From Paenibacillus puerhi (GTDB taxonomy: Bacteria; Bacillota; Bacilli; Paenibacillales; NBRC-103111), in assembly GCF_009846885.1 (NCBI RefSeq), contig NZ_WUWM01000024.1, forward strand, positions 1-64,000: a stretch of 64,000 nt of DNA. Reading direction: 5' to 3'. Shown here in pieces: positions 24,961-33,141 of this stretch. Both the position numbers and the translations under genes were made by a program. The notes beneath the pieces are model-generated. The model did not search any database. It saw only the letters and a list, made by a program, of their open reading frames with translations, and was not told the DNA's origin. How positions within the stretch are numbered: position 1 is the first letter of the stretch; every line of letters begins with the position of its first letter.

Positions 24961-25785
24961 ATGGACTACCGCTTGATTGCCCTTGATGTAGACGGTACGC
25001 TGCTTGATGATGATCATAGGCTTAGTGACGAAACGATACGAACGCTTCGCGACGTGCAGCGAGCGGGACTGCGTATTGTCCTCTGTACGGGACGCGGTCC
25101 GGGCAGCGCGATCCCTGTGCTGGAGCAGCTCGGGATCGAGGGAGTGCTGATTACCCATAACGGAGCCGCGACCGTACAGACCCCGGGACCCGAGGTCCTG
25201 AACTTCGTCGGTTTCCCGATGAGGGAGCTGGAGCAGCTGGTCCGTTACTGCCGGGCCAACGCCGTTCATTTTGACGTGAATACCCCGCTTGACCTCTTTG
25301 TCGAAAATGCGGAGGATGAGGTGATGGCCATGTATGAGCGGTTTCTCATCGAGCCGAAACGGTCGGAGGATGTGCTTGCTATGGAGGGGATCGTCAAGTT
25401 TACGATGTTCAGCACTGGAGAACAGCTGGACCTCGTACAGCAGGCCTTCGGCACGGAGTTCATGCTGCCGGAAACGTTTCATAACATCCGCAGCGGGGTC
25501 GAGTTTATTGATGTCATGATGACGGCTTCCTCCAAGGGCAGTGCGCTGAAGCAATTGGCTGCCTCCTGGGGAATCGAGCCGCAGGAAATTATCGCGATCG
25601 GCAACTACTATAACGATATCGATATGATCCGCTTCGCGGGTCTGGGGATCGCGATGGACAATTCGCCGGATGAGGTGAAAAAAGCCGCTGACGAGACTAC
25701 CCTCTCCAACAATGAGAATGGGGTGCATGCCGCGCTGGTCAAGCATGTGCTTGCCCCGCTGTCTGCGGGACGAAGCAGGTCCTAG
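24961..25785 (+). CDS. Cof-type HAD-superfamily phosphatase
   Basis: This 274-residue hydrolase probably dephosphorylates sugar phosphates or cofactors in the cytoplasm. Motif I is DVDGTLLDDD (about residue 8), motif II is CTGRG (about 42) and motif III is the Lys in SKGSALKQLA (about 190). Motif IV reads GNYYNDIDMI (about 211) where most relatives have GDxxND, so one acidic metal ligand is Asn here. The cap domain (about 85-185) is the C2B type of the Cof family. GGAGTGGAG precedes ATG 24961. It ends with a terminator and is probably the last gene of the rRNA-modification unit. Confidence 0.85.
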   Translation: MDYRLIALDVDGTLLDDDHRLSDETIRTLRDVQRAGLRIVLCTGRGPGSAIPVLEQLGIEGVLITHNGAATVQTPGPEVLNFVGFPMRELEQLVRYCRANAVHFDVNTPLDLFVENAEDEVMAMYERFLIEPKRSEDVLAMEGIVKFTMFSTGEQLDLVQQAFGTEFMLPETFHNIRSGVEFIDVMMTASSKGSALKQLAASWGIEPQEIIAIGNYYNDIDMIRFAGLGIAMDNSPDEVKKAADETTLSNNENGVHAALVKHVLAPLSAGRSRS

Positions 25786-25842
25786 CAGCATTGCTGGGGC
25801 AAAAGAGAAAAGAGACAAGGCTGGCTTAGCGCACGGGAGAAA

Positions 25843-25867
25843 GGCTCGGGGAAACCCGGGCCTTTTC
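25843..25867 (+). terminator. rho-independent terminator
   Basis: GGCTCGGG (25843-25850) and CCCGGGCC (25855-25862) flank a GAAA tetraloop and are followed by TTTTC. It ends the HAD phosphatase transcript. Confidence 0.75.
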
Positions 25868-25874
25868 GGCATGA

Positions 25875-26045
25875 TACGCGCGCCAAGCATGGGCCTCATC
25901 TCTAGGGTGTAAGTCCAGCACGCACCTAGCTGCCCCTCTTACTCGATCCGCTTCGGGTTCCGGCAAGTCTGACGGGGCTGACGCATACTACGTGGGAGGA
26001 AGGACATGCTAAGCAGGCATAGCCAACTACTAAGAGCGCGAGAGT
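25875..26045 (+). other. possible group II intron 5' relic
   Basis: The segment starts GCGCGCC and contains CTAGGGTGTAAGTCC, followed by further GC-rich paired blocks. It resembles domain I of bacterial group II introns (GUGCG start, AGGGUGAAAGUCC block). No reverse transcriptase gene or domain V follows, so it would be a truncated remnant. The match rests on short motifs only. Confidence 0.25.
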
Positions 26046-26079
26046 ATTCTCCAATCAAACCTTCAGGGAGGGAACCCGA

Positions 26080-27129
26080 ATGAGCAGCGTGATGATAAGG
26101 CCGGACTTGAAAACGGCAGGCGGAGAAGTTTGTGACGTAATGTTTAAAAATCGGTTCGCAGGCACGTTGACGATCGTCTACCGGGAGTCCGTACGCTTGG
26201 CAGGTTCTCTACAGCTTGAACAGGAAGTGCTGACGGAGCTGGACAAGGAAGAAGTTTTCCGTGCGGTCCATGACTACGTACAGGCATTCAGTGACGCCAT
26301 TGACGCAAGCGAATGCGAAATAGTGGCCACCTACAGCAGCTATGATCATGTGATCACGGTCCAGCCTTCGTCTGAGCTGGAGGAGTCGGCTTGGTCGGCC
26401 GCCGATGAAGATTTTGATTACGACACCGACGGGATAGACCGTGACTCCAATCTGGAGGATGAAGGGGCTATTTATCGCGAGGATTATTCAATGGTCGGTC
26501 TGGAGCTTGTTCTTGTGGGTGAGGACGAGGACCTGTTCGAATATCATGTTTACGATAGAGATGAGAACTGGATAGCGGAAGCGTTTCTTCATCTGGAAAA
26601 TGCGGAGGTGTCGGGTTCCGTGTACTGGCTGATCGAGCCGGATGACGAAGCATTGGATGCCGTAGCCGACTTGCTAGTACTCGATTTCGATGAGGATGAG
26701 GTCGATACATTCGTTATTCATATGATATATGGCAAGGAAGTCATCGAGACGATCGAGCTGGCGCACGAGCAGCTTCTTGTGGACGACTTGGAAGCGGAAG
26801 AGGTCTGGGAGGAGCTTGAGCCCGAATCGGCGGACGACTACTCGGTCATACTGGCACGGGATGACGGGGATGTGCTTACCTACGAGATCTATCAGCTGTC
26901 CCGCGGCGGTCTGCCGATCGGATCGGCAACGGTCGATATCAGCCAGCGTCAGCTGACCGGCTTCATCGACTTCCGCGAACCGGGCAGCGAAGGGGACCGC
27001 GAACTGATCGCCACCCTGCTCATGGAGGAGCTGGACAAGGAGAAGGAATATGAGGCGATCAACCTGTCCATGATGCATCGCAACCGGGTAATTGAAGAGG
27101 TGCTGTTCGAGACGGAGCAGCTGCACTAG
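26080..27129 (+). CDS. acidic protein of unknown function
   Basis: This 349-residue cytoplasmic protein is very rich in Asp and Glu and lacks membrane segments or a signal peptide. I recognise no family. It shows two or three loosely similar blocks, each with an acidic stretch followed by EIYQLSRGGLPIGSATVDIS-like beta strands: around residues 135-200 (LVLVGEDEDLFEYHVYDRDENWIAEAFLHLENA) and 255-330. So it may be an internal duplication of an alpha-beta domain. AGGGAGGG lies eight bases before ATG 26080. It is a single-gene unit with a hairpin after the stop. Confidence 0.75.
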   Translation: MSSVMIRPDLKTAGGEVCDVMFKNRFAGTLTIVYRESVRLAGSLQLEQEVLTELDKEEVFRAVHDYVQAFSDAIDASECEIVATYSSYDHVITVQPSSELEESAWSAADEDFDYDTDGIDRDSNLEDEGAIYREDYSMVGLELVLVGEDEDLFEYHVYDRDENWIAEAFLHLENAEVSGSVYWLIEPDDEALDAVADLLVLDFDEDEVDTFVIHMIYGKEVIETIELAHEQLLVDDLEAEEVWEELEPESADDYSVILARDDGDVLTYEIYQLSRGGLPIGSATVDISQRQLTGFIDFREPGSEGDRELIATLLMEELDKEKEYEAINLSMMHRNRVIEEVLFETEQLH

Positions 27130-27170
27130 CAAGCAGGCGTACGGCCGAGCATTTCTGGCATATAGGACAA

Positions 27171-27198
27171 GAGGACTGCCCGGCGGGCAGTCCTCTTG
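27171..27198. terminator. bidirectional terminator hairpin
   Basis: GAGGACTGCCC (27171-27181) and GGGCAGTCCTC (27185-27195) form an 11-bp perfect stem with a 3-base loop between two convergent genes. The flanking T runs are short on both strands. Confidence 0.6.
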
Positions 27199-27224
27199 CG
27201 GCATCTCAGCCTATTCGTAGTAAC

Positions 27225-28634
27225 TCAAGGCCACCTGAGCCCCTTCGGATAATGATTCTTAAATGTCCCGCCACTTACCTTGCCCCAGCCCAAAGGCAGC
27301 CCTGCCAAGGTAGCGAGCGTCCAGCCGTTAGGCGCCCCGTCCGCTTCAAGCGTCTCGCCCCGCAGGTAACGCTCGGCCAGCCCGGCCGTCAGCGCGAGAC
27401 GGGGAGGCAGCTCCGCAAGCGCTCCGCGTAAAGCCAGGGCTAGCGCGTGAGAAGGCTCCGCGCGGTCCTTCTTGATCCCGGCCAGATGAAGCCCGGGGCG
27501 CAGTACCTTCAGACCGCGAAGCAGCTCAGGGTGCAGGCTGCCGGCTGGCCCCGACGGAAGCCAGTACAGCTGGTCGCCGAACAGAAGAGGCTCGCCGTCG
27601 CCCAGCGCATGCTGCAGCCCTGCCATGAAGCCCGCTCCGCCGATGGTGTCGGCGAGCCGGGCGAACAGGCGCATAGCCTCCTGTTCCGGCTTCGCGTTTC
27701 GCTTGCTTTTGGCCGGAGCGCCTTTGTCGCGGATAGCTTTCTCGCTGCAACCGTCTTGACCTGTTGAGGGCTCCCCATCCGGCTCCATCGCAAGCACAGC
27801 GACAAAATGCCCTTCGCCCTGCTTGCGATGGGGCCAGATTCGCTCCGTGCGCAGCAGCCGAAGGTTCGGAAAGCCGGTGAGCAGGGCGGCGACGGTTTGT
27901 TCATTTTCCAGTTCGTTAAAGGTACAGGTGGAATAGGCAAGTCGCCCTCCAGGTTTGAGCATGGTTACGGCTGCGCGCAAAATATCAAGCTGGCGGGCGG
28001 CGCACATCTCCACATGAGAGGGCGACCATTCGTGGATGGCGTTCGGGTCCTTGCGGAACATGCCCTCGCCGGAGCAGGGGGCGTCGATCATCATCTTGTC
28101 GAAGAACCTTGGAAATCGGTCGGCAAGCTGCTGCGGCGCGGCACAGACCACAATGGCGTTCGCGATGCCCATGCGTTCGATATTTTCAGAGAGTATTTTG
28201 GCTCTTGCCGGATGAATCTCGTTGGCGATCAGCAGGCCTTGGCCCTGCAGCTTGTCAGCGATATGAGTGGATTTCCCTCCGGGCGCTGCAGCTAGGTCAA
28301 GTATGACGTCTCCAGGCTCGGGACCCAGCAGCTCCACAGCCGACATGGCCGAAGGCTCCTGGATGTAATAGGCGCCTGCGGCATGAAGCGGATGCTTGCC
28401 TGGTCTCGATTGTTCCGGGTAATAGTAACCCGTGCTGCACCAGGGGACCGGCGTAAGATCGAATAGCTCTACTAGCTGCTTCTGCAGAGAGGGGGAGGTA
28501 GAGGAGAGCTTATGCATATGAAAGCGAAGACCATGCGTTCGCGGCTGCTGATAGGAACGGAAAAAGGCATCGGCCTCCTCCTGCAGTTGTCTTCGCATTT
28601 GTTCAATAAAAGGATCGGGTAAAATCAAGGACAT
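27225..28634 (-). CDS. RsmF-type rRNA (cytosine-C5) methyltransferase, paralogue 2
   Basis: This 469-residue homologue of the protein at 22621-24159 has the same domain order. HGLRFHMHKL is at the N-terminus, DLAAAPGGKSTHIADKLQGQGL (about residue 110) binds SAM, and DAPCSGEGMFRK and YSTCTFNELENE are the catalytic cysteine motifs. The C-terminal RNA-binding part ends FKNHYPKGLRW. The start at 28634 is chosen because AAGGGAGC lies about ten bases before it; an upstream in-frame ATG (28724) lacks a site. Two copies 3 kb apart suggest duplication followed by specialisation to different rRNA positions. Confidence 0.87.
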   Translation of the reverse strand: MSLILPDPFIEQMRRQLQEEADAFFRSYQQPRTHGLRFHMHKLSSTSPSLQKQLVELFDLTPVPWCSTGYYYPEQSRPGKHPLHAAGAYYIQEPSAMSAVELLGPEPGDVILDLAAAPGGKSTHIADKLQGQGLLIANEIHPARAKILSENIERMGIANAIVVCAAPQQLADRFPRFFDKMMIDAPCSGEGMFRKDPNAIHEWSPSHVEMCAARQLDILRAAVTMLKPGGRLAYSTCTFNELENEQTVAALLTGFPNLRLLRTERIWPHRKQGEGHFVAVLAMEPDGEPSTGQDGCSEKAIRDKGAPAKSKRNAKPEQEAMRLFARLADTIGGAGFMAGLQHALGDGEPLLFGDQLYWLPSGPAGSLHPELLRGLKVLRPGLHLAGIKKDRAEPSHALALALRGALAELPPRLALTAGLAERYLRGETLEADGAPNGWTLATLAGLPLGWGKVSGGTFKNHYPKGLRWP

Positions 28635-28780
28635 ATACGCGAATGCTCCCTTCGGTTGTAGCCTGAATGTTTTTCGGTTTTTATTATACAAGCTTGAACC
28701 GCATTGTGAGAAGTCTAACCTCATGATATAATGATCTGACGTTTTTTGGGGTTTGCTTAGTTACGGAATGGGTGGGGACC

Positions 28781-29971
28781 ATGACAATACGCGTTATTCT
28801 GGCCATCGCGCTGTGTTTCCATACGATGGTCAATCTGACCCGGCCGTTAATCACGCTGTATGCCTCTGATCTTGGGGCTGACGCGCTGGAGGTTGGTCTG
28901 CTGACGGCCTCTTATGCAATTATACCGCTGGTTTTCGCCATTCGCGCCGGTAAGCTGGCCGATCTGGTAGGCGACAGGCTGCCGATCATCCTTGGCTCGC
29001 TGGGGGCAACGGTGGGGCTGGCGCTGCCGTATCTGTTTCCTTCGATGGCTGCGCTGTACGTCTCGCAAGGAATGGTCGGTATCTCGCATGTGCTGATCAC
29101 CATTTCGCTGCAGAATGTACTCGGCCATGCGGCGACCAAGCAGACCCGTGATCACGTATTCGGAATTTTCAGTATGTTCGTCGCGATCGGGGCTTTTATA
29201 GGTCCGGTCATCGGCGGATATGTAGCCGAGCATTTTTCCTATTCATTGGCGTTTCTTACCGCGGTGTTCGTGGGGATTCTGCCCTTCGGTCTGGCATTTC
29301 TGGTGCCCGCGCTTCGCTCGGGGGAGAAGCCGTCGGACTCCCCTCCGCCGCTGCCAGCCAGCAGCCCGCTTCAACTGCTGCGGCTTCCCCTGCTGCGCAA
29401 AGCTCTCGCTTCCAGCGCTCTGGTGCTGTACTCCCGGGATATTTTTGTCGCGTACTTTCCTTTGTATGCGTCCGGTTTGGGCATTTCGGCCTCGGCGATA
29501 GGCTGGATTATTGCTGTACAGGGGCTGGCCATGGTGTTCGTTCGGCTGCTGCTGGGACGAATGACCGCCCGGTTCGGCCGGGGACGTGTGCTGCTGGCCT
29601 CGATCGTGCTGGCAGGCATTTCTTTTCTGGCCGTCCCCTTGGCGGGGAATGCTTATTTATTCGGTCTGCTCAGCGCGCTGATGGGACTCGGTCTGGGCTG
29701 CGGGCAGCCGCTCTCCATGAGCACGACTTATAATGCTTCGCCCAAGTCGCGCACAGGCGAAGTACTGGGGCTCCGATTGGCTTCCAATCGGCTCTCCCAG
29801 CTGATTGCGCCCTTGTTTTTCGGCATGGTCGGCAGCGGCGGGGGATTAATCTCGGTGTTTTATGTGAGCGGCGCATTTCTGCTCGGCGGCGCTCTGCTCA
29901 CCCGTTCGAGGGCCGAGGAAGCAACGGAGACGGGGTTAAAAATGGGTACAAACAAAGGCCGCAGCTTGTGA
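28781..29971 (+). CDS. MFS transporter
   Basis: This 396-residue protein has about twelve membrane segments of the major facilitator superfamily. The loop 2-3 motif is present as GKLADLVGDRLPIILG (about residue 58), and motif C-like GAFIGPVIGGYVAEH (about 130) is typical of drug/proton antiporters. The second half carries the equivalent GRMTARFGRGRVLL. ATG 28781 follows GGTGGGG; a GTG three codons earlier is possible. It is divergent from the methyltransferase gene. The substrate is unknown. Confidence 0.85.
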   Translation: MTIRVILAIALCFHTMVNLTRPLITLYASDLGADALEVGLLTASYAIIPLVFAIRAGKLADLVGDRLPIILGSLGATVGLALPYLFPSMAALYVSQGMVGISHVLITISLQNVLGHAATKQTRDHVFGIFSMFVAIGAFIGPVIGGYVAEHFSYSLAFLTAVFVGILPFGLAFLVPALRSGEKPSDSPPPLPASSPLQLLRLPLLRKALASSALVLYSRDIFVAYFPLYASGLGISASAIGWIIAVQGLAMVFVRLLLGRMTARFGRGRVLLASIVLAGISFLAVPLAGNAYLFGLLSALMGLGLGCGQPLSMSTTYNASPKSRTGEVLGLRLASNRLSQLIAPLFFGMVGSGGGLISVFYVSGAFLLGGALLTRSRAEEATETGLKMGTNKGRSL

Positions 29972-29986
29972 GCGCGGCCTTTGTCT
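29952..29986 (+). terminator. rho-independent terminator overlapping a stop codon
   Basis: ACAAAGGCCGC (29952-29962) and GCGGCCTTTGT (29974-29984) form a perfect 11-bp stem. The left arm lies inside the last codons of the MFS gene, so the hairpin spans its stop codon. Confidence 0.7.
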
Positions 29987-30084
29987 ATGGGTTGAGGGAA
30001 AGTGGAGTCGAGCCTGGAGGGCCGACGACTCCGGAAGCCCCCCAATCGAGCAGTGGGAAAAGTAACCTGGCGACGCCTCACGCC

Positions 30085-30816
30085 TCAAGGTTCGTCCGCA
30101 TCACTCGGTGAAGCGTCATGGGCTGACAAGTGAGGCTCTGCCTGTTTCGACATTGAGTCTGCGCCGGCACGCTTACGCCTGCCCTTCGCAGACCCAGCTT
30201 CAGCGGGCAGCGCTCCCTGCGAGCCGTCCGTTGATGCCAGGTCTCCCTGGGCTTCGGAGAGCGCATAGCTTTCGGTCCGGCTTTTCTTGCGAGCCACCTT
30301 GCCCGTCTTCGAATAGGAAGCTTGACGGGGCTCCGCCGGGCTTCCGTCTTGCGGGTCGTCCCCGGGACGATCTATTCTTACGTCTGCTCCCTGCTCGTCC
30401 CCGCCCGCGAAGGCGATGGCTTCGGCGGAGGAAGGAAGGCGCTGCTTGTCCCTCCAGAACATCGCAGAGAGCACGCGTTCGATCCATTCCTTATCCTGCT
30501 CCGTTAACTCGATGCCGTCGAAGCTTAGCTCGTTTTCCTGCAGGAAGCGGCGCAGGTTAATACGCGGCTTCGGGATCGCGGCTTCCTCGCCGGAACCGGC
30601 AGGGTTCTCCAGATAGCCGGCGATTTTCATTAATTCCGTGTAGGGGATATTGAGGCCCTCCGAAAGCTTCATCAGCACATCGGGAGATGGAACGCCACGG
30701 TTGCCGTTCTCCAGCTGCGAGATATAGGCGGCCGACACGCCGGAGCGGTCGGCCAGCTCCCGGATGGTGAAGCCTTTGGTTCGGCGCAAGCCTTTCAATT
30801 GCTCATAAAAATGCAT
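30085..30816 (-). CDS. XRE-family transcriptional regulator with long basic tail
   Basis: This 243-residue protein has a Cro/C1-type helix-turn-helix at residues 5-60 (LKGLRRTKGFTIRELADRSGVSAAYISQLENG). A middle section has a repeated RxFLQENELSFDGIELTEQDKEWIERVLSAMFW pattern seen in other bacillal XRE regulators. The last 90 residues are a low-complexity tail rich in Ser, Ala, Lys and Arg with no predicted fold. ATG 30816 follows GAAGGTG. A perfect palindrome lies 62 bases upstream of the start and is a likely autoregulatory operator. Target genes are unknown. Confidence 0.83.
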   Translation of the reverse strand: MHFYEQLKGLRRTKGFTIRELADRSGVSAAYISQLENGNRGVPSPDVLMKLSEGLNIPYTELMKIAGYLENPAGSGEEAAIPKPRINLRRFLQENELSFDGIELTEQDKEWIERVLSAMFWRDKQRLPSSAEAIAFAGGDEQGADVRIDRPGDDPQDGSPAEPRQASYSKTGKVARKKSRTESYALSEAQGDLASTDGSQGALPAEAGSAKGRRKRAGADSMSKQAEPHLSAHDASPSDADEP

Positions 30817-30877
30817 CGTTGACACCTTCATTGTCCGTTGGAATGATGAACCCGCTAAGACGCGGAGGTAAATGTTG

Positions 30878-30897
30878 GTTAATATTTTCATATTAAC
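30878..30897. promoter_or_regulatory. perfect palindromic operator upstream of the XRE gene
   Basis: GTTAATAT (30878-30885), TTTC, ATATTAAC (30890-30897) forms perfect 8-bp arms. Outer ATGTT and AACAT extend the symmetry. It lies about 60 bases before the XRE start, in promoter position, and is probably bound by the regulator itself. Confidence 0.55.
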
Positions 30898-30982
30898 AGT
30901 AAACATTGGGAAGCACAATGAACAATAGGCGCAACGGATCGGACAAAAGGGGGGCGGGGAAGAAGGCAGAGCCCCCGGCAAA

Positions 30983-31021
30983 TAAAAAAAGACCGGCGCC
31001 TGGGCGGGCGTGCCGGTCTTT
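30983..31021 (-). terminator. rho-independent terminator of tetR
   Basis: AAAGACCGGC (30988-30997) and GCCGGTCTTT (31012-31021) form a 10-bp stem. Read on the minus strand it is followed by seven T residues, so it ends the TetR gene located at higher coordinates. Confidence 0.8.
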
Positions 31022-31050
31022 GATATGCGGTGAGGGACTTAGAGGCTCAG

Positions 31051-31653
31051 CTATTTTTTCCTGAGGAAAAAGGTCATGATATGATCTGGCGAATCCTCTC
31101 GTCCAAGCTGCAGCCCCCGCGACTTTGCGATCTGCGTAGCTTGTGCCAGGGTTAGTAAGTAGAAGGCAAGCTCGCGCGGATCTCCTTCCATTAAGAGGCC
31201 GTCAGCCTGCGCTTCGCTGAACAAGGCGGCAACCCTGTTCAGACTTTCGGTCGACTTGGCGATGACGGACTGCTGAAGCTCCTCCGAGACAGAGTCGGAT
31301 ACAAGGAGCTGCTCCATGAACAGGTGATGAAACTTGGCTTCCTCCCACGGCCACACATAAAGTCGTTCCAGCACGCGGAGCAGCTTGTCGTAAGCGGGCA
31401 GAGGCTCCGCGAGCGCTTCGTCAAGCAGCCATTGGAAGCTGTTCAGATTCGTTTCGAGCAGCGAGAGGTAGATTTCGTCCTTGGAACGAAAGTAGTTATA
31501 GACAAGTCCATGGCTGATCCCCGCTTTGGCGGCGATATCGGAGATCTTGGTGGCGGATACGCCTTTTTTGACGAATAGCTCGACGGCGGCGGCCAAAATC
31601 TGCTGGCAACGTTCTTTGCGGAGCTCCTGATCCTTTTCAGCGTTACGGGCCAA
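31051..31653 (-). CDS. TetR-family regulator of the divergent MFS exporter
   Basis: This 200-residue repressor has an N-terminal helix-turn-helix (about residues 12-58: ILAAAVELFVKKGVSATKISDIAAKAGISHGLVYNYFRSKDEIY) and a helical ligand-binding C-terminus. It is divergent from an MFS exporter. The 184 bases between their starts hold a perfect 10-bp-arm palindrome over the exporter promoter, the classical arrangement of a drug-inducible efflux pair. A strong terminator follows the gene. The inducing ligand cannot be predicted. Confidence 0.88.
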   Translation of the reverse strand: MARNAEKDQELRKERCQQILAAAVELFVKKGVSATKISDIAAKAGISHGLVYNYFRSKDEIYLSLLETNLNSFQWLLDEALAEPLPAYDKLLRVLERLYVWPWEEAKFHHLFMEQLLVSDSVSEELQQSVIAKSTESLNRVAALFSEAQADGLLMEGDPRELAFYLLTLAQATQIAKSRGLQLGREDSPDHIMTFFLRKK

Positions 31654-31750
31654 ATCTTCGTCTCTCCTTCTCCGTGCTATGATCTAAGTACACATGATAG
31701 AATCGCCCATCGGAACTGTCAAGGCCGTGGCAGAAATACGCTACGTTATA

Positions 31751-31784
31751 CAGATTGACTTTCAGTCAATCTGTGAATTATACT
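31751..31784 (+). promoter_or_regulatory. exporter promoter with perfect TetR-type operator
   Basis: CAGATTGACT (31751-31760), TTC, AGTCAATCTG (31764-31773) is a perfect palindrome with 10-bp arms. It overlaps the -35 TTGACT (31755-31760). TATACT (31779-31784) is the -10 at 18-base spacing. A bound repressor would block the exporter promoter directly. Confidence 0.75.
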
Positions 31785-31837
31785 CTGTAGGTGGAGAGGA
31801 AGTTATTCTGGATAAGGAAAGTAGAGGGAAACTAGTC

Positions 31838-33064
31838 ATGTCTGCACCAACTATACAACGGGGACCGTTGATCGTGCTGATGATCAATATGTTCATCGCC
31901 ATGCTCGGCATCGGTTTAATTATTCCCGTGCTTCCGGAATTCCTGAAGCATTTTAACGCCGGGGGGGCGACCGCAGGTTATTTGGTCTCCGCGTTCGGCT
32001 TAACCCAGTTTATTTGTTCCCCGATCGCTGGGGAATGGTCCGACAAGTTCGGACGCAAGAAGCTCATTGTCGCTGGACTGGTGTTGTTTGCCGTGTCCAA
32101 CCTGCTGTTCGCCATAGCCGACGATATCTGGATGCTTTACTTGTCGCGGTTCGTGGGTGGGATCGGCGCTGCTGCGATGATCCCTTCCATGATGGCGTAT
32201 GTGGCGGACGTCACCAACGAAGAGAACCGGGGCAAGGGCATGGGCCTGCTTGGGGCGGCGATGTCGCTCGGCTTTGTCATCGGTCCCGGTATCGGCGGAT
32301 TTTTGGCTGAGCTTGGCATCCGGGCTCCGTTCTATGTTTCTGCGGGAGTCGGCGTATTGGCTATGCTGATCTCGCTGTTCATGCTGCCGGAGACGCTGTC
32401 TGAGGCCCATCGCAAGCAAGCCCGCAGCAGCCAGGTTAAGCGGGAGAACATCTTTCTCCAGTTCGCGAAGTCATTCCGTGCCCCTTACCTGGTTTTGCTC
32501 GTCCTGATCTTTACGCTGACCTTCGGTCTGGCTAATTTCGAAGCGATCTTTCCTCTGTTCGTCGATCAGAAGTACGGCTTTGATGCCCTGGATATCTCCA
32601 TTTTGATTACGGTCGGAGCCTTGATCGGCGCAGTCATTCAAGCGGTATTGATCGGCAAGCTGCTGAACCGCTTCGGAGAAAAGCTGCTGATCAATCTGAC
32701 CTTCCTGCTGTCGGCGGCTTGTCTGGTGCTGATGCTGCTGTCCGGCAACTTCTTGTATGTGCTGGCCGTTACGATGCTGTTCTTTACGTTTACCTCAATC
32801 CTGCGGCCCGCGATCAATACCTTGCTGTCCAAGATGGCAGGGGAGGAGCAGGGATTCGTAGCGGGGATGAACAACGCCTACATGAGCCTTGGCAATATTT
32901 TCGGTCCGGCGGTTGCGGGAATTTTATTTGATGTGCACATCCATATTCCGTACTTGCTCGGTGCTGCGGTCCTCGTAGCCAGCTTTGCGATCTCGTTCAA
33001 ATGGGGACGCAAGGACCTGCGCAGCAGGGCCGGCAGTCAGCCGATACTAAGCAAGAACTCCTGA
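31838..33064 (+). CDS. MFS multidrug-type exporter
   Basis: This 408-residue, twelve-segment MFS protein resembles Bmr/NorA and TetA-like drug/proton antiporters. Motif A is GEWSDKFGRKKLIVAG (about residue 64), RFVGGIGAAAMIP holds the membrane Arg (about 103), and motif C is LGFVIGPGIGGFLAE (about 145). ATG 31838 is chosen with GAGGG about ten bases before it; upstream in-frame codons run through the operator and cannot be coding. Expression should be controlled by the divergent TetR protein. Confidence 0.88.
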   Translation: MSAPTIQRGPLIVLMINMFIAMLGIGLIIPVLPEFLKHFNAGGATAGYLVSAFGLTQFICSPIAGEWSDKFGRKKLIVAGLVLFAVSNLLFAIADDIWMLYLSRFVGGIGAAAMIPSMMAYVADVTNEENRGKGMGLLGAAMSLGFVIGPGIGGFLAELGIRAPFYVSAGVGVLAMLISLFMLPETLSEAHRKQARSSQVKRENIFLQFAKSFRAPYLVLLVLIFTLTFGLANFEAIFPLFVDQKYGFDALDISILITVGALIGAVIQAVLIGKLLNRFGEKLLINLTFLLSAACLVLMLLSGNFLYVLAVTMLFFTFTSILRPAINTLLSKMAGEEQGFVAGMNNAYMSLGNIFGPAVAGILFDVHIHIPYLLGAAVLVASFAISFKWGRKDLRSRAGSQPILSKNS

Positions 33065-33070
33065 CAGGAG

Positions 33071-33132
33071 AAAAAAGCCGCGAACGGAAGGCCTCCCGTA
33101 TACATGGGAAGCCCGACGCTTGCGGCTTTTTT
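33071..33132. terminator. bidirectional rho-independent terminator
   Basis: AAAAAAGCCGC (33071-33081) and GCGGCTTTTTT (33122-33132) bracket an inner CCCGTATACATGGG hairpin, with T runs on both strands. It separates the convergent MFS and GH42 genes. Confidence 0.75.
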
Positions 33133-33141
33133 GTTGTTCGA

